Shown here: one piece after another, positions 33,901 through 45,900 of the stretch
Layout: each line of letters starts with the position of its first letter
Position numbering within the stretch: position 1 is the first letter of the stretch
DNA from: Axinella damicornis
Lineage: Eukaryota > Porifera > Demospongiae > Axinellida > Axinellidae
DNA length: 64,000 nucleotides
Assembly (NCBI GenBank): GCA_963931865.1
Contig: OZ007507.1
Location: 9,004,689-9,068,688 of the forward strand
Reading direction: 5' to 3'
The notes under the pieces: model-generated
The model's database searches: none
The model's input: only the letters and a program-made list of their open reading frames with translations
What the model was told of the DNA's origin: nothing
Program-made: the position numbers and the translations under genes

Positions 33901-36900
33901 CGTACCCATTCTTCCTACTTCCCTCCATCAAGATGCCCTACAGCGTAATCATGATGCACCGACAGCAGGACACCAAGGGACATTGGAGCGACTGCGACGA
34001 GAAGGATATTGGGTCAGCCAAGTGGTCTGCAGCTGCAAACAAAGCTCGAGGAAGGAAACGAGCGTATGATAGCAAGGAGAGCAATGATGGATGGGCCACC
34101 TTATAAGGCATTTTACGAGAGGTATACATGCATGTGCTATAGTCACGCCTGCTCTGGCTAGTTATACTACAGCAAATGCATGCACTCTGAACTTTCTTTT
34201 TGAGACTCAAGCAAGGGGGATGAAGATAGCAAGACAGTGACGAATGAGGAGTGCACCAGCAGGATAACCATTGGTCAGTTTCCAGTGTTAAAGTTTACGT
34301 CTTGCATATAATATCGTAACTGGACTTACAGCATAATTACCTACATGCACATGTACTTTGATGTGCAGGTTCCAGTGATGAGGATGAGGAGGAAGAGAAA
34401 GGGGGAGAGGATCAGTACTGGGTGAAATTACTCGGACTGTGGAAGCGCGATGATGCCATCCTTCAATGCAGTCAATATGCAGGAGCGCATGAGCCGCCGA
34501 AGGCGGCTCATGCGCTCCGCATCAGCATCTTAGTTCATGCTTAAACAACAAGCGTACTTCAGCATTCTCACACACATACAAAAGATCCCGCATTCCTTCC
34601 CTTGTTGTAACGACTCTGCATAGCTAGGATTATAATTTTGTTGTGTTGACTGTTATTAGCAGGCATAATATTATATTTGACTATCACCACACCCAAATAA
34701 ACAGTTGTGTAGTACTACGTATCATGCCACACACTCTTTATGCATTGAGCTTCCCTGTATACTATAGGGAAGCAAAGAGTGTACCCTACTCTTCCACTCT
34801 CCAGTATATATGTATATCTTTTGCCCCAATATATACTTTTGCCCCCTACATATGTATATATATTGGAGCAAAAGAGTGTACCGCACACTCTCTGACCCCT
34901 AGGAAAAGGTTTCCAAACAGTGTAATATTCTACCAACCCGGTGGTTTTATGGTGATTTGAGTGTGAAAAACTTCCAAAATCTAATATACTCTCTTTGCTG
35001 GGAGCACTGTATGCAATTCACACACAAGGCATGGTGCTAACAATAAGAAGACTTCTACCATCAATGTTCAGACCTACACTCCACCTCCTAAGTTCTACGT
35101 AAGTTACCTCCTCAAATCCAGGTCAAATAGTTTTCTGAGTTAGGCGTATTCACTTCAGAACCAAAGACTCTTAAATCTCCCTGTAAATTTACACACATGG
35201 AGGTTTTGAACAGGAAGCTCTGGAATCAGCCAACATATAAAGTACGTCTGGCAGCAGTTCTATACCAGGACTGGTCCCTGGCCAGTACAACTGTGGCCCT
35301 TCCTTTCCTTACTTAAAGAGAATCAGTGATCAAAACAGCTCACCTCTGTGATTGGTGGTGATAAGTTAAGCGCTTTGTTCTGTTCCTGAGTACGCTGGTA
35401 GAACTCCACTTTGAGATGAGGATTAGGAGAAGGGGCTACCTGGTTTTCCACAAAGCTATTACCAGATGGATCATCCATGACCTGAGCAACAGTGTATGCA
35501 TGCACATGTGCATGTATTGTAAATCTGGAAGCCAAGAGAATCAGTGTAGGCAAGGAACTTCTATTCTGCTCTCCCTGGGCACCTATATAGACACTGGACT
35601 GGCCAGGGACCCAGACATGAGGACTAGGGCTAGAACGACTAGCAGATTTCCCTAGTCAACTAATTGGCATGTAGTTTGCACGACTAGTCGACTAATCGAA
35701 TACTAACTGAGAAATGCCAGAATGTCATCACTAGCTATTCACTAGCCCCACTCTCAGGCCTTCATGCTCAGCTTTTGTACGGACAATAAGCGACACAGCA
35801 GGGCATGGAGGCCATGGGAACGGGGCTACTATACACAGCACAATCATTTAACCCTTTACCAACCAATGACTGCAAAAGCCGTCATGAGACTTTCACCTTC
35901 ATGATGTCACATCCGGCAATGTCCTTGGGAGATAGGCTCTGCGCCAGCAGAAAGGGCGGGGCAGGGGGAGGTGGGTGGGTGCACCCGAAGGGTGCAAACA
36001 GCATGGCCGTGCCTGGGCTCAGCTTTGAACAACCCTTGGTTGGAGCCGGGTATGCCAATTCTTGGGTTTTAAGCATAAATAGGCCTAGAAAACAGTGGTC
36101 TCACCTTGCAGAGCCTCGAATTCCAGTGTTCAAGGCTGATTTTTCTGCTAGAGCGAGTTACCGTCGCCCGAGCATCTTGATCACATACACGTTAACGAGT
36201 GGGTGTGGTCAGAATCACGAATGGGAAAGCATGGCTGTGTGCAGTTCTGTGTGAAGTTTTGAGCGTGAAAACCAATGGGAACCTTATCTAGGGTATGTTT
36301 AAGTAGATTACAGGCTATAAAACTGACCTCCAGAATCTGTGGTTGGTAAAGAGTTAACTGACATCACTAACATGTGTGGAACATAATTTTACCACACTAG
36401 CATCTCGACTAGTTGACATGCAAGAAACGTAGTCGACAACCTTAGTTCAGCCGACTAGTCGACTAATTCAACTAATTGTTCAGGCCCTAATGAGGACCTG
36501 AGAACCGAGGATCCGAGGGCCTGGGAACCCAAGGACATGAACCTGCATGGGTTCCTGAGCCTAGGGACATGATGGGGACCTGGACCATAGTCTCATACCC
36601 AGTCCACAATACTGCTACCAAGGGTATCGCATACACAGAAGTCGGAAGAGGCACAAAATGGAGAGGCCTTGGGATACGGTGTGTATGCTTATTATTCTTC
36701 TTTTTTCTCTCTTCTTTCTGTTTTCCTCTTATTCTATTTATCAAGGGGTGACCGTACTTCTGGTAGCAGCCGTTGCAGCTCGCTGGTGGCGCAAGCAGCA
36801 AGTTAGTATTGCTGCTCATTCTATGATCCAATTAACACACACCATGTGACGACCATGCGAGTCAGCAATGGCGGCCAAAGGGAAGACAAACATTGCTACA

Positions 36901-39900
36901 GTGCTTGCAACTGCACCAGCAAGGTGAGCTTCGGCATGTATGACAGCGATCACGACTATATACTCAGAATCTTTGTGGGCCTTTAGTCAGAGCTGCACTG
37001 GTCAAAGTGAACATTCGAGCAATGGCGACGTACGTACGTATCTCCACCACCAAGGTGAGTTTCAGCACCAAATTGTACGGTACATTATTTATCATGCGGC
37101 ACAATTTTCCCCCTACCAGAAGTGTTTATTTATTACTTTTTCCCCCCAAATTACAGCCGCTGAGTTCATTAGACGACTGGGTGTTGCCTGCACAGTGGTG
37201 TAAATCAACAGCCTCTCATAAACATAAAACACTCAGGGCCATTGACTAACGAGCAGTAAGTGTAACAAAACATTAAAAATTTACATGTATATACATGTAT
37301 GAAGATGTACGTAGGGATAGCAGAACAGCACAAAGGAAAACAGCAGGGATGATGGCATAAAACAGCTCAATATACAACCCATATTTCCCACATTGTATAT
37401 TGAGTATACCCCTAACCCTTCATACATCACAGAGTCGGTAGACTCTGTATGTAGGGATACGACGTACACGCAATATATGCTAATACAAAAGAATCTCTCC
37501 AAATCTCAGAAACGGTACACTTATAAGCCTTTATAACCACATACCGTTCATCTTCGAGTGTTTTTATGACCAACAAGACTCCTCGCGTCGCGAAAAACCG
37601 TCGCGAAAGTACCCCACCAGGTACTCGCAAAACGGGCAAATTGTTTTTCTTTCTTCTTCTTCTTTCTTCTTTCTTCTTTCTTTCAGACGGGCTAGCTCAA
37701 CGTCGCCTCAATCCCTCATGATGGTTTTTGCACGAAACAGCAGCATTTTACACCGAGCAGTGCACCAGCCCATCGCTTTTTGGCAACCTCCAGGTCTTCA
37801 CCAGGCGGCTACAGCTGCCCACTCAACAACTATGGCTTCATTTGTCACGCCATTTTCATGTTTGTACGCATGCGCACTTAAACGATCACTTAGCAAAGAT
37901 ACGTAATTATTATTCAAGATCGCTGAATTAGAAGTGCCTTGCGCTGTTGTGTTACCGTAACTAGACTGAGGTAAATTCTCTGTGCTATACGTATATGTTA
38001 CTAGACTGTGTTCTGTGAGAGGGGTGAATGCCTATCTAAAGACTCAACAATGTGTCACTACTACTATCTGGTATAGCTATTTTACCTACATGTATACTAC
38101 TTCAGCTCAGGGAGCACTGGCTTAGTATCCACCCAGAAAAGGGTTGGCTTTTGAGATGCTTGGGTCTGATTCTTCAGCCATTGCTGGCAGTGTAAATGCC
38201 AGAGTCCAGTATGCATGCGCCTGCTGCTAAAAAAAATGACATAAACAAGTAATAAAAAACATTTAAAATGTAACAGGATGTAGGGATACCAGAACCGCAA
38301 AAAGTAAGGAAACAAGGTAGGGATGATCACACAAAACAGTGAAGTATACAATCCCCCTACATGTCTTTTTTCATTATACACATATTATGGAAAAAGATCT
38401 CTGTAGGGGGTTGTATACTTCACTGTTTTGTGTGATCATCCCTACCTTGTTTCCTTACTTTTTGCGGTTCTGGTATCCCTACATCCTGTTACATTTTAAA
38501 TGTTTTTTATTACTTGTTTTAATGTTTTCTACACTTGTTTACCTCATATTTGTAGCAGCATACTTGATGGCATTCACTCCACACACAGTACACAATTTCG
38601 AATTAAAACTTCAAAGTTGCTCTCTATGCGTGCATACAAATGAAGAAAATAGTGTCGCAGATGAAGCCATAGTTATTGAGTGGGTGGTTTCAAGCGCCGA
38701 TTTTGGCGTTTTGGTGACTTTCTGGTGCGGTACTTCCACAATCGTGTTTCACGACACTGGGAGTCTTCTTGGCCAGGGAAACACTCGAAGATGAATAGTA
38801 AGTTCACGGTCTTAAAGGCTTACATGCTGCCCGTTTTTGAGATTTAGAAAGATTTTTTTGTATTGGCATAATATATTATTGCGTTTCTGCTCTATCCCTA
38901 TTGTGAGTAAAGTAGGGGGGAGGGTGCCGAACAACGACTGGCTTGCTGAGTTCGACTACTAGGTCAATAGTACATGGTAGGGTATAGGTCTTCCTCAAGG
39001 TGTACCTTGAGGAAGACCTACCCAGGTTGAAACGTAGTGTGATTAAAATTATTGCATCTCGGTCACGAACTTTGGCAGATTCTTACTACTCCTACCTACT
39101 ATGCACTATCCCTACATATAGAGTCTACGATATGTATAATATTGTTAGAGAGTAACACATAGCACCTACCAGGGTGAATTGTTGCTTCATGCTAAGACAT
39201 TCCTTCAGCTTGACGATGAATCCATCCAACTTTGTTGCAAGTTCAGGCTGTGATACCTATGAGAATTTAAGGTGTGCAGGTGGAATAGGAAAAACGTATG
39301 ACAGTACATCAATCTTGCACAAATGCAGGCTAATGACTGGTATCAGGAATGCACAGTGACATAAGAGTCAGTACACTTTGCTGGTTGTACAAGAGTATAC
39401 AATTCCTGCTGTAGTATACTACTGTTGCATATTTTTATTGATGGCACTCAGTACACAATCGCTTGCAACATCGGAGGATGGCCAGGGATGGCCTGTAACA
39501 AATGATGCTGTTACCGCTGCATATTCACAGGTCGTGTTATCACACAAATGGGAAACACGAGGTGGTAAAAGTGCAGCTACTAGCTGATACTAGGTGCAAT
39601 GGGATACAGCACAGACAATGTGTGGATCGATGCCATAAGCAGGTTAGGAGAAAAATCGACCAACAGAACTAAAACGATGACATGTTACACTACTGGTAGG
39701 GAATCAATTAAAAAACAGATAACTCCGAGGCTTAGTGGAGGACATGGGGGTCATTACACCGTCATCATTCCAATATTCCTCATGCGGTAGCATGCATATC
39801 ATCATTGATTCTAAAGCCAGCTAGCATACCCGGCAATGATCTGAACCCTTCAAACTAGCAGGCATCACCTCCCTCCATGAATCCGCCAACCGGCAAAGTG

Positions 39901-42900
39901 CTCCACTCATTCCACTACCTTGCAGGACTTCTAACAACTTCACCATACACTTCCATGCAGCCTGCAACATGCTTCACTCTGGGGTGCTGAACCTTATTTT
40001 GTTGCTAGATGCAAAAATACTCGCCCTCCTACACACTCTGCCTGAGCAGCACAGAATCTTGCTCTCCTCCTCACAGCCCCACATAGCATTATACGTATAG
40101 ATTTTCCTCATAGAGTGTATCCCAAAAGGGACAACTGCCCCCTTTGCAAAACGAATGACTTCCATGCAGTCAGAGAAACTGCATGTCGCTGAGTTTTGCT
40201 AGACATTGCTGATACACCATGTTGCCAGCTATATTAGCTAAACCTCATTGTGCTGTTCTTTTACACCTTAGTATGCGACCAGTAGCTATTAAAATACATG
40301 CTCATGTACACTTTCATTTACCGTATAGAGTAAGTGATCAATTATCGACCACCATGTAAAATTGGGCGGGATATCCTTCGGACCAGCGCAGCAGCGACCT
40401 CCACCAAGGCAGGCTAGAGAGATAAGGGGCAGGCAATATACTTACCACATAGAGGGCCCCTGAACTTGTTGACGTTCAGCAGAACTGGCGGTTAATCATG
40501 GCGTCCAAAGATATCAAAGGTCGGATGGTAGTTCGGACGGTCGGACAACCAGTTAAACGTACAACTCTGTGGCACTTCTTACTCCCACCAGCACTAGCCA
40601 TGGTCCGGTCGGTACCTGAACGCCGCTCGGTCTGGGACCGAGGCAATCTGCGCCGCATGCGTCCCCCTAGTGTGCCTATAGCCACGTGCCATAATTGAGG
40701 AAGGAATGAGCGTCCGGGAAGCAGCTCAGCACTATGATGTACCAAAGAGTACCCTCGGAGATCATATCAGCGGCCGTGTTCTCCCTGAGGCTACAAGTTG
40801 GCCACCATGTACCTACCGAGCAGCGAAGAAGAAGAGCTACGTAGTAACCTTTCTCTGTCATGTGGCTGCCATCAGGCATGGTCGTACACGACAAGAAGTC
40901 ATTGCTCTCGTGGAACAAGTCCTTGCTGCTCGCGGCAATGCAAGGACCATCACCAGTGGATGGTGGGCTTCCTTTAATTGTTTCTCGACACCCAAAGTTG
41001 GCTTTACGCACGCCTGCTACGCTGTCTCTAGCTAGGGCAACTGCCACTGACCAAGGGTCTCTTGATAACTATTTTGACGAGCTAGAATCCACTTTGGAAG
41101 AAAACCAACTATTAGACAAACCATGTTTAATTTTCAATATGGATGAGACAGGTATGCCTCTGGAGCCAAAAACCTCTAAAAAGTTGTCACCTGGAAAGGT
41201 CACAAGAATCCTTCACAAGTATCCAGCGGTATTCAGCCCCAGGTTACCATTGTTGGCTGTGTTAGTGTGGGAGGGCAGTGCATGCCTCCCATTGTTATTT
41301 GGGATTGGAAGAATCTTCCACCTGCATGAGCTGGCCACTGATGAAGTACCTGGGACTGTTTATGGACTGTCCAGCAAGAGGTGAATAATTGACCAAGAAT
41401 TATTCCACCTGTGGTTCTCCAGGCACTTTCTTCTCTACGCGCCCCCTGTACGTCCTCTGTTACTACTATTAGATGGCCATTAATCCCATCACTGCCCCGC
41501 TACCATACGGTTTGCAGCTGCAAAACAGGTTATCATCTTTTCACTCCCACCAAACACAACACATTTGACCCAACCTCTTGACAAAGGGGGTTTTCGGACC
41601 GCTGAAAGTCTCCTGGAGACAGGTTTGCCACGCGTTCCTTCTCAAACATCCTGGTATGTGGGTGAACAAGTTTAAATTAAAAACTCATTGTCCTAACACG
41701 GGTCAATTTGACCCGTTATTGTTAAGTCTAATGGTTTTGCCTAAATAAACTCACACATACATAATAGTTAACAGTGTTTTACCCAGCAGAGCAAAAGCCC
41801 ACCCTTCCTTTCAGACCACGGTTTGTTTGAAATTTAGCATACGCTAGGCCTACAATGTGGCAAGAGGACCATAGGCAATTGTGAGAGTACAGTAGGCGAT
41901 TATATCATATTACTAATATATTATTTTTACTTGCAGTGATAGTGAGGGCATCATTTGGACGTCATATGGAGTCAATAGCTCTGGACGTCACATGGAGTCA
42001 ATAGCTCTGGTAGCAGTTCCTGCAAAAACCTTGCCTGCCTTTGAGTTTGCAGTTGGGCCCGTGGAGCGGACCAAGTGTGCCAGGACACCTATACAGGTGT
42101 TTCATCTGTTTCTTACTATGGTAGTGCTTGAGGGTATCGTTCTACAGACCAATGCTATGGCAGCGAAGAAAGGGGTCACTTTAGGGCTTTATACAGAAGA
42201 GTTGCAAGCCTTTATCGGCATGAACATAGCAATGGGTATATTGCGATTACCACAAGTCAGAGACTACTGGGCAACGAATGAGGTGCTCAGCACACCATGG
42301 TTTCCATCCATTATGCCACGCGATAGATTTTTTCAGATCATGAGGTACCTGCACTTAGTGGATTCATCTCTGCAACGAAAAAAGGGCGAAGAAGGGTACG
42401 TCCCGTTATTCAACTAATTGACCACCTTTCTGCTGTGTTTCCACAATACTATCAACCAGCACAACAATTATCTGTGGATGAAACGATGATTGGTACGAGA
42501 TGTAGGATTTCATTCCTACAGTACCTTCCAAAAAACCGACAAATTTGGTATAAAACTAAAGTCTTTGTGAACTCTGAAGCCAAAACTGGGTATATACTGA
42601 TTTACACTGGAAAAGTCAAGTCCTCAACTTCAAACTCCTTAGTTATCAGGTAGTACTGGATCTCGTTAGACCCTACCTTGGAAAATGGCACTGGGTCTTC
42701 ACTGACAACTACTATACAAGTCCCTTCTTTTCGTTGACCTCCTTGCTAAGAAGACGTACAGACGAAACTTCCCAGAGGCTTTGAAGAGCTATAACAACAA
42801 GAACCTCAACATTGGAAACTATCATTTTGCGTGCTCTGGTGAGCTTACCGCTGTTCTTTGGCGAGATAGACGAGATGTGGATGTGTTGTCGACAGCACAT

Positions 42901-45900
42901 AATCAATTAGTGGGTACGGTATTGAAGAGGCCAAAGGGTGGTCGTGAGAAGATACCGATACCGTGCCCTACCAGCATAAGTGATTACAACGCCTTTATGG
43001 GTGGAGTTGATGTTACTGATCAACACCTCAGCTATTATAGCCTCACACAGAGAAGAACCTTGAAGCGGTGGAAAAAAGTGTTCTGGCGAATGATTGATAT
43101 CTCAATCCTCAATTCGTGGATCATATTCCGGTCAAACTTTGAAGACAGTGACATCCGTTCACACAGGGAATTTCATATTGCACTTGTGCATGAGCTAGTG
43201 CAACTGCTGCTTGACTACGCTTTCGTCTGAAAAACAACTTCTTGGGAAACACTTTTCATACAAATCGTCTCATCGGGGCAGATGTACCATTTGCAGCAAC
43301 AAGATTACACCTAGCAGGAAGAAGAAGGACACGAAGACTATGAACTTCTGTCCTAAATGTGAGGTTCACTTGTGTGTTGGAAACTGCTTCGAGGTGTTCC
43401 ATACAAGATCCAAGTACTAATGCTGCATGCTGCCGCTTGGTGTGTTCAAACCTTATATCACCATCAGTTTGTTTTATACAATATGTAGTGTATCTTCGAA
43501 CAAATTGGGTTAGTCTAAGCTATGTACATTGACTGTTGCAATGTCCTGTGTATAGCAGTGGGTGGTATGGAATAAAGTGTTCAGGAAGAGAAAGGTGTCG
43601 CAAAGTCTGCTGGGGGTAGCCTCATTACACAGTCATGTAAAATATACTGTAGGGCACGTTGCAACTTGGTGTACATGTACGTATGTGTCCATCAGTAGAA
43701 TGATGTTACAACTAATGGTAACAGTTACGACCCACAATGCATTCTACATTCTTCTTCTGTACCCTGGGTGATCATGTATTGTGGGTAGTAAGAACAACAT
43801 GCAAAAAATATCCATAGAAACATCATAATATCGTGAAAGAGAGGTTGAAAGATGGTTTTCATGCATTTACATCAACTCCTCATTACTTTTAGGATTCTTA
43901 TTAACTTCTCGTCTTTGTTCAGTGGGTACGGGCACTAACACCCAGGAATATTTTGGCTGGGTTCCGCACAATAGGGGTGTATCCTCCAGATCAAAGTGCA
44001 CTCCAACTGCCAGGTGAAAGAGTATCGGGTCTTGTACAGAAAACAGGCATTGCCTACGTATATCCCGTTGTACACACGAGCGAAATGCCGAGTTTCAGAC
44101 GTCGTTTCAGCTAGCAGCAAGGATGAGCAGGAAGAGTTTCATCAGGAGCACGAAGATGGGGGTACTTCAAAATATAAACTGTGGCTGAGGATGTACCGCC
44201 CAGACTCTCTGCTCATGTCAGGCTCTCCCTTGCCAGACACTTACCAACCACTCATAAGGCACAGCTCCATGGATCAGTTCCTTGATTCTCCTGTTCTGCC
44301 ACAGCGTCACCCTATATCCACTGAGACTGGTTCTCGACGGGTGCTCACTAGCTCAGAGAATCTTATGAGAATCAAATTGAAGGAGAAGGAGAAGCAAAGA
44401 CTAGCTCAAGAGAGGGAGGAGAGAGCGAAGTTGAGGAAAGCAAAGAAGGCACATCAGGAGTGTACTCAGGGGGGTGCAAGAAAATGTCCTCAAGCCACTG
44501 ATGAAGTACCTCGACCACTTGTGGCTTTTTCCGGCTCCACGGCCAACAATTTCTGGTGCCGGTTCCACACCCACAGGAGCAGTCTCCTGGTCTGGAGTGT
44601 TAGTGAGCAACTGTTTGTGTGTGTTTGTGTATGTGTGTGTGCATGTGTGAGTGTGTGGTACAAGATGCAGGAGCAGCACATTGAGCACACGGTGCGAAGG
44701 AGCGGACCAGAATAGGTAAGTACTTACATTTGTCATGACCATGGTGGCATGGTGGGTCCGCAGCAGCTTGAGTCTTCCCGAAGAAGCTGGGTCGGCGTGT
44801 TAGTGAAAGAACGGCAAGTACAGCAAAGTCAGAGTTGTTAAAAAATTCGCTTCGATCACTGCAGTTCGCAAACATTTTTCAACATGAATAAATTGTCGCA
44901 CGAAAGACTTTCAACACGAAAAATTCCGATAGTTCTCATTGAATATTGCAAACTTGATTAATTAAAACATAACAATTATTCTATACCAAGATAAGCAAAC
45001 AAGCAAGCATTCTTATATGACCCATCAACTACTTACCTTCCGCAAAGGTTGCTCTTGCTCTAGCTTGGCAGCAGCCTGGACAAGGATTCCCTCTACAGTA
45101 GAAATACAGCCTTTCTGAGAGCCAGGGGGAATCTCGAACTCCAGCTCAGGGATGCACACTGAAGCCGTGTCCGTCACAACCACCAGAAGATTCAGACACT
45201 GCATTGGAGGCCAGGAGTGAACATCAGAACTGCAACACAAAGTCAGTTTAATATCGAGGTGCTACATACATGTAGGTCGTATACATAAGCGAACTAGTGC
45301 TTAACAAGATGAAAACAGACCTCACTGCTCTCCACACTGAGTGTAAAGCGGACTCCCTGGTCCTGCACAGGTGCTCCAGGCTGGATCTCGCTGTTGCTGG
45401 ATCCGCAGTGGGGGCACTGGAATGCAGGTATAAAAATGGATGATTGTAGACCAGATGCTATAATAGATTGATTTTAGCATGTTGTTCTCTATAGCCTGCA
45501 GAGGTCGAAATAAGGATTACACGTTGAGCCTAGCACTTTAGATTTTGACTGGACAATATGTTTGGTCATGCCCACGCCCGTCACCAAAAATAAATCACTG
45601 TATGAATGTGTGTTCTCCAAGCTAGATTCAAATCCATGTTGGTTGTGTGTATATGTGTATTGGGGGGAAAAAAATTTGGCTGACTAGAACTCATGCATAA
45701 AGAAAGAGAGAAAAAAAGATTGGCTGATTTGAACCAGGTACAGTCATTATGGGTCATGCACTTAGGTGATTGCATTCATGCACGATGATCGGTCACGCCT
45801 ACCGAACAAGTGCATTTAGTGTGCGGTCATTTTAGCTAAATGCACGGAAATTGACCGATGACTGCATGTTTTTTCGACCTCTGATAGGGAAGCAATATGC

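Noticed and set aside
38097..38794. Matching hydrophobic membrane-protein-like frames on both strands
   Set aside because: They are the two arms of one palindrome read in opposite directions; identical peptides on both strands are a product of symmetry.
44490..44742. His/Thr-rich minus-strand frames
   Set aside because: They are translations of a GT microsatellite.
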